NCBI RefSeq assembly: GCF_036226685.1
Contig: NZ_CP109009.1
Location: 2,852,001 to 2,916,000, forward strand
Origin: Streptomyces sp. NBC_00690
GTDB lineage: Bacteria; Actinomycetota; Actinomycetes; Streptomycetales; Streptomycetaceae
DNA length: 64,000 nucleotides
Reading direction: 5' to 3'
The number at the start of each line of letters is the position of its first letter. Position 1 is the first letter of the stretch. The notes below the pieces were generated by a model. That model did not search any database, had not been told where the DNA came from, and saw only the letters and a list, made by a program, of their open reading frames with translations. Position numbers and translations under genes: made by a program. Shown in pieces: positions 8,344 through 16,454 of this stretch.

Positions 8344-8537
8344 CCTCTCAAGGCGTACCCAATCGATCAACCCACCGATTCCGGTGCCTCGGAACCAGCC
8401 GAAGGCATTCCGAAGCCGCGCCAGTCCGCACCACCGCCCTTCTCCACCCACCGCCCCCGCCACCCACACGCCGCGCCAACCCACCGCCGCACCAACCACC
8501 GTGGAACAAGCAACTATCACCGGCTCCCAGGCGGTCC

Positions 8538-8554
8538 CGTGGAACCATTCCACG
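8538..8554. promoter_or_regulatory. Palindrome upstream of the lipoprotein gene
   Basis: CGTGGAA and TTCCACG are perfect 7-base arms separated by CCA, ending 59 bases before the lipoprotein start. The spacing suits an operator in the promoter region, but a short hairpin is also possible. No binding protein is identified. The rest of 8344-8613 shows no gene. Confidence 0.35.
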
Positions 8555-8613
8555 CCTGCATCGGGTTCCTCATATGACAGGGGACCGGCGGATCAATCGG
8601 GGGTACGGGGACG

Positions 8614-9867
8614 ATGAAACCGGGATTACGGATGTCGGTTGCTGCCACCGGACTGGCGCTACTACTCGTTGCCGGGTGCAGCGGAGGCAACGGGGGCGAC
8701 AAGGACGGCGATGAGGTGCGGCTCCGGGTCGACAAGACGGCCGCCTTGGCCGATGAGCCGGTACGGATCAAGGTCACGGGTCTGGAGGCAGGCCAGGAAG
8801 TGACGATCACCTCGAAGGCAATGGACAGGGACATGTCGTGGACCGGGCGGGCAACGTTCGCTGCGGACAAGGCGGGGACCGTGGATTTGGCGCGCGCCCA
8901 ACCGCGTTCGGGTACCTACCAGAAGGCAGACGGCATGGGCTTGTTCTGGTCGATGAAGCCGGATGCGGGCGCAGCTGACGAGTCGTGGTTCTCCCCGCCG
9001 TGGCCGGAGGCGCAACCCGACTACGAGGTGCGCCTGGCGGTCAACGTCGGCGGCAAGCAGATCGCGAATCAGACGTTGACCCGCACCTGGATGCGGGAGG
9101 GCGTCACCCACCGGTCGCTGACCACGGCGAAGGACAAAGTCGACGGCTCGCTGTATCTGCCGCCCGCTGGGTCCGCACGCCGTGCGCCGGTGCTCAGTTT
9201 CGGCGGCTCGGAAGGCGGCCCCGGCGACAAGTCCACACCCGCGTTGCTGGCCTCCAGAGGACACCCCGTGCTCGCCCTGTGCTACTTCGGCTGCGGTGTT
9301 CGTCCGACCACCCTGGAGCGGATCGAGCTGGAGTACTTCGTCACCGCCGCCCGGCTACTGAAGCGTGAGGGCGGCGCCGGATCGCAGCGTCTGGCCGTCA
9401 TCGGCACCTCACGCGGCAGCGAGGCCGCACAACTCCTCGCCCACTACTACCCGGACCTGTTCCAGGACGTCGTCGCCTACGCCCCGAGCCACAAGACCAA
9501 CCCCGGCTTCCCCAAGAACGTGCCGGCCTGGACGAAGGACGGCAAGCCGGTCAACCACGCGCCCATTCCCCTCCAGCGGGTGCGCGGCACGGTGCTCGCC
9601 ATCGCGGGTGGGGCGGACGGGCTGTGGCGATCGGCACCTTCGGCTGACGAGATCGTCAAACAGAAGGGGGCCTCGGGCAGCCGTCACCAAGCGTTGATCT
9701 ACCCCCAGGCCGGTCACGGCGTCAGCGCACCCCCGTACACCGCGCTCGGCAGGAAGTTCAGACACCCGCTGACGGGTGACACCTACGACATGGGTGGCAC
9801 ACCGGCCGCGGACGCCCACGCCCGCTCCGACAGTTGGCCGAAGGTGCTGTCGCTGCTCCAGGGCTAG
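8614..9867 (+). CDS. Predicted lipoprotein of the acyl-CoA thioesterase/BAAT family
   Basis: A 417-residue protein. The N-terminus is a lipoprotein signal: MKPGLR, a hydrophobic stretch, then the lipobox LLVAGC with the modified Cys at residue 22. Residues 35-150 form the beta-sandwich domain of bile-acid-CoA:amino-acid N-acyltransferase/thioesterase proteins (PVRIKVTGLEAGQEVTITSK). The C-terminal alpha/beta-hydrolase domain has FGGSEGGPGD, the nucleophile elbow VIGTSRGSE and a late AGHGVSAPPY with the catalytic His. The usual nucleophile in this family is Cys or Ser; here it is Ser in GTSRG. It should act outside the membrane on an ester or thioester; the substrate is unknown. An alternative start at ATG 8632 would still give a signal peptide. 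Confidence 0.82.
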   Translation: MKPGLRMSVAATGLALLLVAGCSGGNGGDKDGDEVRLRVDKTAALADEPVRIKVTGLEAGQEVTITSKAMDRDMSWTGRATFAADKAGTVDLARAQPRSGTYQKADGMGLFWSMKPDAGAADESWFSPPWPEAQPDYEVRLAVNVGGKQIANQTLTRTWMREGVTHRSLTTAKDKVDGSLYLPPAGSARRAPVLSFGGSEGGPGDKSTPALLASRGHPVLALCYFGCGVRPTTLERIELEYFVTAARLLKREGGAGSQRLAVIGTSRGSEAAQLLAHYYPDLFQDVVAYAPSHKTNPGFPKNVPAWTKDGKPVNHAPIPLQRVRGTVLAIAGGADGLWRSAPSADEIVKQKGASGSRHQALIYPQAGHGVSAPPYTALGRKFRHPLTGDTYDMGGTPAADAHARSDSWPKVLSLLQG

Positions 9868-10028
9868 AAGACGGCCGATACCGCGCACCCCGGGCCCATC
9901 GACGTACTTAAGGATCGCAGCGGAGGCGAGACGTACTGCCGCCCACCGAGGAACGGAGCCCAACACGGCGTGATGACACTCAATGTCCCACCGGGGTCAG
10001 CTTGGTCTGACAAGAAGTAGGCGGCCCG

Positions 10029-10046
10029 CGCATCGGGACCGATGCG
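10029..10046. terminator. Inverted repeat between convergent genes, candidate bidirectional terminator
   Basis: CGCATCGG and CCGATGCG are perfect 8-base arms around a 2-base centre, lying between the ends of the lipoprotein gene (9867) and the Sel1-like gene (10073). Convergent placement suggests a terminator, although no U-tract follows. Confidence 0.4.
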
Positions 10047-10072
10047 AGTCTGAATCTCCCTCAGGGCGGGCC

Positions 10073-10519
10073 CTAGAGGGGGTTGCTGCCGTCCCTGTTG
10101 AGCGGGTCCCCGGGGCGGAAGAACCGCTTGGCGACGAAGTGGCCGTGCTCGGCCGCCATACGGAACCAGGGCTCCGACTCCTCAAGTCCATCGCGATGCT
10201 CGACGAGCCTGCCCATCTCCCACATCGACTCGACATCGCCGTTGTCGACGGCCATGCGCAGCAGACGTTCCGCCTCGTCGAAGTCGCCCTGGATCTTGGA
10301 CATCATCGCCAGCGCGCGCAGTGCCCCTGGGTCGCCTGCCGCTGCGCCGACTCGCAGCTCATCGACCGACACCCGCCGTCTGCGCCGCAGGGCCCCGCTG
10401 ACCAGGAGCAGGATGCCAAGGACCCAGAGGATCCAGCTCACTTCGGTGAACGTGCCCCGGTCCGTCGTCACACCGATGATGCTCAGAACCGCGGCGACGA
10501 ACAGTAAAAAGCCGGCCAC
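10073..10519 (-). CDS. Small membrane protein with Sel1/TPR-like repeats
   Basis: A 148-residue protein starting at GTG 10519, chosen because AGGGGG lies six bases upstream; longer frames to 10681 lack a comparable site. Two hydrophobic segments come first (VAGFLLFVAAVLSIIGV and SWILWVLGILLLVSGAL), then a basic RRRRR stretch that should stay in the cytoplasm. After this come two or three Sel1-like repeats (AAAGDPGALRALAMMSKIQG, AERLLRMAVDNGDVESMWEM, WFRMAAEHGH). It is probably an inner-membrane protein with a cytoplasmic repeat domain for protein contacts. Function unknown. It is 227 bases downstream of cutA on the same strand. Confidence 0.72.
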   Translation of the reverse strand: MAGFLLFVAAVLSIIGVTTDRGTFTEVSWILWVLGILLLVSGALRRRRRVSVDELRVGAAAGDPGALRALAMMSKIQGDFDEAERLLRMAVDNGDVESMWEMGRLVEHRDGLEESEPWFRMAAEHGHFVAKRFFRPGDPLNRDGSNPL

Positions 10520-10746
10520 ACTGATCCCCCTACTCTGTGCCGCCCCCCACCTGCCAGGGGGCAGGATAGACGCCGCCGATCCCCCTTGCCGAGGGAGCGA
10601 ACCAGCCAGCGGCGTGGGCCCACTACCGGCCCCGTGGCTGCGGACGGCGCCATCAGGCGGCCCGGCGCCACCGGCACCCAACGCACCTTCCGCCGAGGGC
10701 CGGGCCTGCTCGGTAGGTGCGGGCCCGGACTGACCAGCCAGGTGGG

Positions 10747-11073
10747 CTATGCCTCAGTACTCTCCCCCACCACCCACCCCAGATACTCCCGGGAGCCACC
10801 CTCCACCGGTAGCACGATCCACTCCGGTACGTCATAGCTGTGGGTGGTCGCGACCCACTCGGCCAGTTCGGGCAGCCGGTCGCGGGTCGTCTTGTACGAG
10901 ATCCGCCACTCCCGTTCCTGCTGCACCGCACCCTGCCAGCGGTAGACCGCGGTGAAGGCGGGGTCGATGTGCGCGCACGCCGCGAGTCGGCGATCCACCG
11001 CGCCGTGCGCCAACTCCGCCGCTTTCGTCTCGTCGTCGATGGTGGTCTGTGCGATCACGATGTTCGTCGACAC
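10747..11073 (-). CDS. cutA: Divalent-cation tolerance protein CutA
   Basis: A 108-residue protein of the CutA1 family, which forms a small trimeric ferredoxin-like fold. The start GTG 11073 was chosen because AGGAG stands eight bases upstream. Family hallmarks are the N-terminal strand STNIVIAQTTIDDE, the segment RRLAACAHIDP, the aromatic strand AVYRWQGAVQQEREWRISYK and the late segment THSYDVPEWIVLPVEGG. Its length is normal. The link to copper tolerance is weak even in E. coli, and the cellular role is not settled. No metal-resistance genes lie next to it. Confidence 0.93.
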   Translation of the reverse strand: MSTNIVIAQTTIDDETKAAELAHGAVDRRLAACAHIDPAFTAVYRWQGAVQQEREWRISYKTTRDRLPELAEWVATTHSYDVPEWIVLPVEGGSREYLGWVVGESTEA

Positions 11074-11192
11074 GGCGGCTGCTCCTTCGTAGGGGGATTC
11101 GACCCTATCCAGGGGCGCGCCATGGTGCGGCCAGCACAAAGAGGGCGCGGTACCGGACCGGCTGACGCGGGCCCGGCGAACCCTGGCCCGCG

Positions 11193-11450
11193 TCAGCCGT
11201 GAATGATCTTGACGGCGGTGACCACCAGAGAAGGCGGCCCCCCGATGTAGTACCGGACGATCGCACCCGCGACGGTCGCATGACGCCGGGCCGGCTCCTG
11301 CCCCGGTACCGCTGGTCTTGAGCCGTGCCCATAGGGATCGTTGCCCAGGGTGGACGCCATCGCGGCATCGAATCTGGCCCGAAAGGTCGCAGGCATCTGA
11401 TTGCGGACCTTCTCCCCCTCGCCCGCGTACTGAATGCGGTAGCGAGTCAG
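11193..11450 (-). CDS. RelE/ParE-like toxin candidate with apparent CTG start
   Basis: Read from CTG 11450, the frame gives 85 residues: TRYRIQYAGEGEKVRNQM, then FRARFDAAMASTLGNDPYG, ATVAGAIVRYYIGG and LVVTAVKIIHG at the end. The compact beta-alpha-alpha-beta pattern with a basic RYY strand and terminal VTAVKIIH resembles RelE/ParE-superfamily toxins of Streptomyces. No ATG, GTG or TTG lies in frame between the upstream stop at 11457-11459 and the internal ATG at 11396, which would remove the first conserved strand. CTG overlaps the preceding gene's stop as CTGA, the same geometry as ATGA or GTGA coupling. Toxin activity is inferred from fold-like features and pairing only. Confidence 0.6.
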   Translation of the reverse strand: MTRYRIQYAGEGEKVRNQMPATFRARFDAAMASTLGNDPYGHGSRPAVPGQEPARRHATVAGAIVRYYIGGPPSLVVTAVKIIHG

Positions 11451-12025
11451 GCGCCCTCAGCCCCTCGGCTACCCGCAGTGGAATCCTCGGCGGCCTTCAG
11501 CTCGGCGATCAGAGCGTCTTCCTCCGCAAGATCCCCCGGCGGATACCCCCAGCGCAGGGCCGTGTAGGTCAATTCGTGCCCCGGGGTGCCGATGATCTCG
11601 GCCTCGAACTCCGCAGTCTTCTCGTCGTCCAGGACAGCACGGATGCCCTCGATCGTCGCCGGGAACGTCTTCGATCCGACGGGGAAGCCCGTTGACCACA
11701 CCAGGGGCGCGACTTCACCCGCTGCCTCGTCCAGCGGTGGATGTGTCGGGGTGACCGGCTCTCCATCTCCGTCCAGAACACCGGTGAAGTCGCCGTTCCT
11801 GAGCCGGCCGACGACCTCCGGGTCCGTATCCTCTGCGCCCGCCGGCAGGGACCAGCCGAGGATCACGTACACGAGGTGCTTGGCCGGGGTCCGGGCGATC
11901 TCGGCGTCGAACTCCGCCAGCCGCCCCGGCTCCACAACGGCACGGACCCCCTCGATACTCGAAGGGACCTCCACCCGTCCCCCGGCCAGCGGAATGCTCC
12001 AGACCGGTCCCGTACACACCGTCAT
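11447..12025 (-). CDS. Hypothetical protein with internal duplication, partner of RelE-like gene
   Basis: A 192-residue acidic protein starting at ATG 12025 after GGAGG. It holds two related units: SSIEGVRAVVEPGRLAEFDA with TPAKHLVYVILGWSLPAG, and ATIEGIRAVLDDEKTAEFEA with TPGHELTYTALRWGYPPGD. Each has the order SIEGIRAVL, AEFEAEI, TP-H-L-Y and a GW/WG turn. No DNA-binding motif or membrane segment is apparent. It overlaps the RelE-like gene by four bases and could be its antitoxin, but an antitoxin normally has a DNA-binding part, which I do not see. It is best described as a conserved Streptomyces protein of unknown function. Confidence 0.65.
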   Translation of the reverse strand: MTVCTGPVWSIPLAGGRVEVPSSIEGVRAVVEPGRLAEFDAEIARTPAKHLVYVILGWSLPAGAEDTDPEVVGRLRNGDFTGVLDGDGEPVTPTHPPLDEAAGEVAPLVWSTGFPVGSKTFPATIEGIRAVLDDEKTAEFEAEIIGTPGHELTYTALRWGYPPGDLAEEDALIAELKAAEDSTAGSRGAEGA

Positions 12026-12210
12026 GCCTCGACCCCTCCGCATAGCCACTCGGAGTGCACGAGCGTAGAACCGGTCCGGACGGCGCGGCACGACACCGAG
12101 CCGACGCAACACGATCGAGCGACATCACCGGGGTGGCCGTCACGGACGTGTTGCCCCGGCCTCCCGTCGCAGCCGGCTGACCATCACGGACACGCCCCAG
12201 ACACCCCAGC

Positions 12211-13266
12211 TCACCCCTGTCCCAGCGCCCTCGCGTGGTCGCGCCTGCGCAGTGACGGGTCGGTGAGCGCGGGCGGGGCGTACGGTGCGTCGGCCGGGTT
12301 CACATCGGTGCCCGGGGCGACCAGGGCGTCCAGCCGGTCCATCACATCCGGGCCGAGGCGTACCCCGGCCGCTCCCAGCTGGCCCGTCAGCTGCTCCATG
12401 GTCCGCGGGCCGATGATCGCGGAGCTGACCGCCGGGTGCGCGAGCACAAAGCCGATCGCCAGCTCGATCATGGTGTGACCGGCCTCGTCCGCGAGGGCCG
12501 CGATCTCCTCGACCAGGGCGTACTTCCGATCCCGTACCGCTTCCTGGGCGTGATCGAAGTGCTCGGCGTTGCGTACGGCACGGGAGTCGGCGGGAGCCTT
12601 GGTGCCCGCGCGGTACTTGCCGGTGAGCCAGCCGCCATTGAGGGGGCTGTAGACCATGACGCCCAGGTCGTAGCGCTGGCAGACGGGCAGCGTGCCCGCC
12701 TCGGCGTGCCGGGCCAGCGCCGAGTACGCCAGTTGCTCGACGGTGAAGCGCTCCCGGCCACGGCGCTCTGCCCTCCATTGGCCTGCGGTGATCTGTTCCG
12801 CAGTGAAGGCGGAGGAGCCGATCGCCCGGACCTTGCCGGCCCGGATCAGATCGGTCAGGGCGCCGAGGGTCTCGTCGAGGTCGGTGCCGGGGTCCGGTCG
12901 GTGCAGCTGGTAGAGGTCGATGTGGTCGGTGCCCAGCCGGCGCAGGCTGTCCTCCACGGCCCGGACGATCCAGCGCCGGGACGCACCACGGGTGAGGGGG
13001 TCGTCATGGTTCATGTGCTCGCCGAACTTGGTGGCCAGCACCACGGAGTCCCGCCGGCCCTTGAGGGCACGGCCGAGGATCTCCTCCGTCTCTCCGAAGG
13101 CGTACACGTCCGCGGTGTCGATGAAGTTGACTCCCGCGTCGAGGGCTGCGTGGATCATGTCCACGCACGCGTCGTGATCCTGATTGCCCCACGCCCCGAA
13201 CATCATCGTGCCGAGGGCGAGGCGACTGACGCGCAGGCCCGTTCCGCCGAGGTTCACATAGTCCAT
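12211..13266 (-). CDS. Aldo/keto reductase
   Basis: A 351-residue NADPH-dependent oxidoreductase with the TIM-barrel AKR fold. The start at ATG 13266 gives the usual N-terminus MDYVNLGGTGLRVSRLALGT. The catalytic tetrad is visible: Asp and Tyr in FIDTADVYAFGETEEIL, Lys in VVLATKFGEH and His in YQLHRPDPG. The C-terminal cofactor loop reads SSAIIGPRTMEQL. The length is normal for the YakC/PdxI-like group. The gene is divergent from the Rieske oxygenase at 13421, so it may share control with the catabolic block, but the substrate is unknown. The preceding 185 bases (12026-12210) contain no gene. Confidence 0.9.
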   Translation of the reverse strand: MDYVNLGGTGLRVSRLALGTMMFGAWGNQDHDACVDMIHAALDAGVNFIDTADVYAFGETEEILGRALKGRRDSVVLATKFGEHMNHDDPLTRGASRRWIVRAVEDSLRRLGTDHIDLYQLHRPDPGTDLDETLGALTDLIRAGKVRAIGSSAFTAEQITAGQWRAERRGRERFTVEQLAYSALARHAEAGTLPVCQRYDLGVMVYSPLNGGWLTGKYRAGTKAPADSRAVRNAEHFDHAQEAVRDRKYALVEEIAALADEAGHTMIELAIGFVLAHPAVSSAIIGPRTMEQLTGQLGAAGVRLGPDVMDRLDALVAPGTDVNPADAPYAPPALTDPSLRRRDHARALGQG

Positions 13267-13374
13267 CGCCCGAGAGTTGCACGCCCGCCGTGGTGCACCG
13301 ATGTGGCCGGGGGGCAGCGCGGGGGGCCGATGTTCGTGCCTCAAGCACATATCGTCCCCGTACGGCACCGACCT

Positions 13375-13405
13375 ACCTTCGAGCACATCGCAAAGCAACG
13401 AAGGT
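13375..13405. promoter_or_regulatory. Inverted repeat ahead of the Rieske gene
   Basis: ACCTTCG and CGAAGGT are perfect 7-base arms separated by 17 bases. The right arm ends 15 bases before the GTG start, next to the GGAGGAAG ribosome-binding site. It could be a regulator site shared with the divergent aldo/keto reductase or a leader hairpin. No dedicated regulator gene is found in the catabolic block. Confidence 0.35.
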
Positions 13406-13420
13406 GTTGGGGAGGAAGCC

Positions 13421-14617
13421 GTGCTGGACCGGATGAACGCTTCGGAACTCGCCCTGCACGAGGGGGTGGTCGCCGAGGCCCGCGCCGCCAAGGGTCGCGA
13501 GAGCGACGGACTCGTCGAGTCGCCGCTTCCCAGCGACATGCTCCAGCCCTGGGAAGTGTGGAGCCAGGAACTCTTCGATCTGGAGATGATCCGGGTCTTC
13601 GGCCGCTCCTGGGTCTGGCTCGGGGACACCGAGGACCTCGTCAAGCCCGGCGACTTCATCACGGGCAAGATCGGTGTGCAGTCGGTGCTGATCGTCAAGC
13701 AGCGCGACGGCTCGGTCAAGGGATTCCTGAACAACTGCCGGCATCGTGCGTCGGGCGTGGCCTTCGACCCGGCCGGCAACTGCGGCAAGGCGTTCGCCTG
13801 CCCGTACCACGCGTGGACGTACGGCCTGGACGGCAAGCTGCTGTCCATCCCGGACAAGGAGCGGATGTACGGCGCCGACTTCCCGATGCAGAGCTACGGG
13901 CTGGTGCCGATCCGGGTGCACATCGCGTTCGACAAGTTGGTCTTCGCCTGTCTGTCGCACAAGGCGCCCTCCTTCGACGAGTGGATCGCGCCGCTCCTGC
14001 CCCGGTACGAGGCGTACAAGATCGGGAACTACCACCGCTACCACCGTGAGCTCGACGAGACGTTCGACATGAACTGGAAGGTCTTCGTCGAGAACTCCAA
14101 CGACGACTACCACGTCCGCTTCGTGCACCGTCGGCTCAACAAGGTGCGCAAGCAGATGGACACCATCGTGCGCTTCGAGGGGCGCACCACCAGCGGCTAT
14201 AAGCCGCACAGCGAGAACTTCGACCTCTCGCTGGGCCGGACCGACCTGGACGAGGACGATCTGCGCGGCAGTTACGCGGAGTTCATCTATCCGAACCTCA
14301 CCCCGCTGCCCTACGCGTCCCAGCTGATCATGGTGCGGGCCGATCCGATCGCCCCGGACAAGACGCGCCTGGTCTCCCGGATCTACGGGCTGACCGAGGA
14401 CGTCGAACTCCAGGAGCGCGAGTTGGTCAATCTGGAGCTGACCAACAAGGAGGACACCGACATGGTGACCGTCCTGATGGAGAACCTCCGATCGCCCTTC
14501 TACCGCGTCGGCCCCTCCAGCACCTGGGAGGGTCGGGCCCGGCACATGATGAGGCAGATCCGTGAAGACGTGGCCACGCCGCTCGCGCCCGATGAGTTCG
14601 ACGGCCCGATCGACTGA
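13421..14617 (+). CDS. Rieske non-heme iron oxygenase, alpha-subunit type
   Basis: A 398-residue protein starting at GTG 13421 behind GGAGGAAG. The Rieske [2Fe-2S] ligands are present as NCRHRASG and ACPYHAWTYG, with a normal 17-residue spacing. The mononuclear iron site is NSNDDYHVRFVH (Asp/His/His facial triad region). The C-terminal catalytic domain ends with ARHMMRQIREDV. It should hydroxylate or demethylate an organic substrate with O2, receiving electrons through a ferredoxin. No canonical beta subunit lies next to it, so it may be a homotrimeric alpha-only enzyme; the SnoaL-like gene two genes on is another possibility. It opens the large block of catabolic genes that runs to 26531. 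Confidence 0.9.
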   Translation: MLDRMNASELALHEGVVAEARAAKGRESDGLVESPLPSDMLQPWEVWSQELFDLEMIRVFGRSWVWLGDTEDLVKPGDFITGKIGVQSVLIVKQRDGSVKGFLNNCRHRASGVAFDPAGNCGKAFACPYHAWTYGLDGKLLSIPDKERMYGADFPMQSYGLVPIRVHIAFDKLVFACLSHKAPSFDEWIAPLLPRYEAYKIGNYHRYHRELDETFDMNWKVFVENSNDDYHVRFVHRRLNKVRKQMDTIVRFEGRTTSGYKPHSENFDLSLGRTDLDEDDLRGSYAEFIYPNLTPLPYASQLIMVRADPIAPDKTRLVSRIYGLTEDVELQERELVNLELTNKEDTDMVTVLMENLRSPFYRVGPSSTWEGRARHMMRQIREDVATPLAPDEFDGPID

Positions 14618-14705
14618 ACAACGCCACGCAGCCAGGACGCCACGACGGCACGACCGATCGCCGGATCGGCTGAACGCCGACGATTCGTAGGAGAGGAGAG
14701 CATCC

Positions 14706-15170
14706 GTGCTCGACAAGAAGCTCACTGAGGCCCGTTGGACCCATATCGCGCTGCCGACCAGCGACCTGGAAGCGGCGGTGGAGTTCTACACCTCCTTCAC
14801 CCCGCTGGTCGTCGTCGCACGGCACAGCGACAAGGACGGCGCCAACGCCTGGCTGTCCAACGCGGGACAGGTGGAGACCCCGTTCGTCCTGGTCCTGGTC
14901 GGGTTCAACAAGGACAAGGGCAAGAAGCAGCCGCAGCTTTCCCCCTTCGCCCACCTCGGCATGGAGGTGCCGAACCGGGAGGACGTCGACAACACGGCGG
15001 CACGGGCCCGCGAGGCGGGTTGTCTCCACTGGGAGCCGATGGAGCTGCCCCCGCCGGTCGGCTACATCTGCGCCCTGACCGACCCCGACGGCAATGTTGT
15101 CGAGATCTCCCACAACCAGCAGGTCTTCGAGGAGGTCCGCACCCTGTGGGGTGCTGACGCGGAGCAGTGA
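14706..15170 (+). CDS. VOC family dioxygenase/lyase-like protein
   Basis: A 154-residue protein starting at GTG 14706 after GGAGAGGAG. The two half-modules of a VOC fold are visible: WTHIALPTSDLEAAVEFYTS at the start, with a metal-ligand His, and a second module with LSPFAHLGMEVPNREDV and ALTDPDGNVVEISH, where the Glu of VEIS is the common metal ligand. It is only distantly related to the two VOC proteins at 2173-3107. Position after the Rieske gene suggests that it processes the oxygenation product, for example by ring cleavage or isomerisation, but this is inference. Its stop overlaps the next start as GTGA. Confidence 0.82.
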   Translation: MLDKKLTEARWTHIALPTSDLEAAVEFYTSFTPLVVVARHSDKDGANAWLSNAGQVETPFVLVLVGFNKDKGKKQPQLSPFAHLGMEVPNREDVDNTAARAREAGCLHWEPMELPPPVGYICALTDPDGNVVEISHNQQVFEEVRTLWGADAEQ

Positions 15171-15595
15171 GCGCCGCCGCGGACCTGGAGTCCGTAACGA
15201 GGACGGCGGTGGCGAGGTTCGTGGCAGCGCTCAACAGCGGGGACCCCGACCGGATCGCCGACCTGGTGACCGAGGACTTCCACAACGAGCACACCTCGTC
15301 GCTCGGGAAGAGCCTGCACGGCAGGGCGGCCTACCGACAGCGGCTGGCCGGCTTCCTCGAAGAGTTCCAAGACCTGCGGTACGAGACCGAAGACCTCCTC
15401 GTCGACGGGGACAGGGCGGCGCTCGCCTATCGGATGACGTTCGTCTGGACCGGCGCCAGTCACCGTCCTGAGATCAACGTCCGGGGCATGTTCCGGTTCC
15501 GGGTCGAGGACGGCAAGATCGCGCACCGCATCGACTACTGGGACAGCGGCACCTTCCACCAGCAGACCACCGCGCAGCGACGGTGGCCCCGATGA
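15167..15595 (+). CDS. SnoaL-like/NTF2-like protein
   Basis: A 142-residue protein with an NTF2-like cone fold, translationally coupled to the VOC gene by the GTGA overlap. Diagnostic stretches are TAVARFVAALNSGDPDRIAD, LVTEDFHNEHTSS, GRAAYRQRLAGFLEEFQDLR and the closing GMFRFRVEDGKIAHRIDYWD. This fold covers cyclases, isomerases and the beta subunits of ring-hydroxylating oxygenases. In this context it may be an isomerase or a small structural subunit for the Rieske oxygenase. No catalytic residue set can be assigned by eye. Confidence 0.8.
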   Translation: MSAAADLESVTRTAVARFVAALNSGDPDRIADLVTEDFHNEHTSSLGKSLHGRAAYRQRLAGFLEEFQDLRYETEDLLVDGDRAALAYRMTFVWTGASHRPEINVRGMFRFRVEDGKIAHRIDYWDSGTFHQQTTAQRRWPR

Positions 15596-15680
15596 CCACC
15601 GCACCTGCGGCACGGCAGCTGGACCGGCCTTCGGTGCCGGTCCTCGAACCGCAGAGCAGTCAGCGATGAAAGGAAGCACT

Positions 15681-16454
15681 GTGCAGACGTTCTCGGCCCT
15701 CGGAGGGGGCAAGCTCCGGCGGATGCGCCGGATGTTCGCGGCGGACGGGCGGGCGGTCTTCGTCGCCATCGACCACGCCGCGTACATGGGTGAGGGCCCG
15801 CCGCTGGGCGAGCCGATGAACCAGATCGCGGCCGGCAGGCCGGACGCAGTGCTCGCCACCTGGCACCTGGCCCGCGCCTACGCGGACACTTTCGCCTCGG
15901 CCGGCCTGGTGCTGCGCGTCGACGGTGGCTCGTCCGAACTCGGCGACATGCCGCAGAGCGATGTCAACGACATCATGCACCTGCCCGAGCAGGCGCTGCG
16001 GATCGGCGCGGACTGCCTGGTGGTGCTCGCGTTCCCCGGCGCCCCCGACGAGGACCTGTCGCTGAAGCGACTGGCACGGCTCACCTCGGAGTGCGAGCAG
16101 CTCGGTCTGCCCGTGATGGCCGAGATGATCCCCGGCGGCTGGGGCCGTGCGGTGCCGTGGACCACGCAGAACGTGGCCAGGGCAGCCCGCATCGGCGCCG
16201 AACTGGGCGCGGACATCATCAAGACCGTGTGCCCCGGTCCGCCCGAGGAGTTCGCCGAGGTCGTCGCGGCGTGCCCGGTGCCGGTGGTGGCACTTGGCGG
16301 GCCGAAGGCCGAGAGCGAGGACGAGGTGGTGGCGCTGGCCAAGGGCGTGGTGGAGGCGGGCGGCGCGGGTGTCGCCTTCGGCCGCAACGTCTGGGGCTCG
16401 GCGCAGCCGGAGAAGCTGGTGACGCGACTGCGCGACGCGGTCCACGGCAGCTGA
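15681..16454 (+). CDS. Class I aldolase of the DeoC/LacD/FbaB family
   Basis: A 257-residue TIM-barrel aldolase. I chose GTG 15681, which has AGGAAG four bases upstream, over ATG 15666, which has no clear site and would add five residues. The Schiff-base lysine is in GADIIKTVCPG. The end of the barrel has VVALGGPKAESEDEVV and AGGAGVAFGRNVWGS, the phosphate-binding glycine region typical of LsrF/FbaB-type enzymes. These enzymes cleave or form C-C bonds in phosphorylated sugars or in aromatic precursor synthesis. Together with the dehydrogenase and FGGY kinase at 1-2084, it would complete an oxidise, phosphorylate, cleave sequence. That connection is inferred from content only. Confidence 0.82.
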   Translation: MQTFSALGGGKLRRMRRMFAADGRAVFVAIDHAAYMGEGPPLGEPMNQIAAGRPDAVLATWHLARAYADTFASAGLVLRVDGGSSELGDMPQSDVNDIMHLPEQALRIGADCLVVLAFPGAPDEDLSLKRLARLTSECEQLGLPVMAEMIPGGWGRAVPWTTQNVARAARIGAELGADIIKTVCPGPPEEFAEVVAACPVPVVALGGPKAESEDEVVALAKGVVEAGGAGVAFGRNVWGSAQPEKLVTRLRDAVHGS

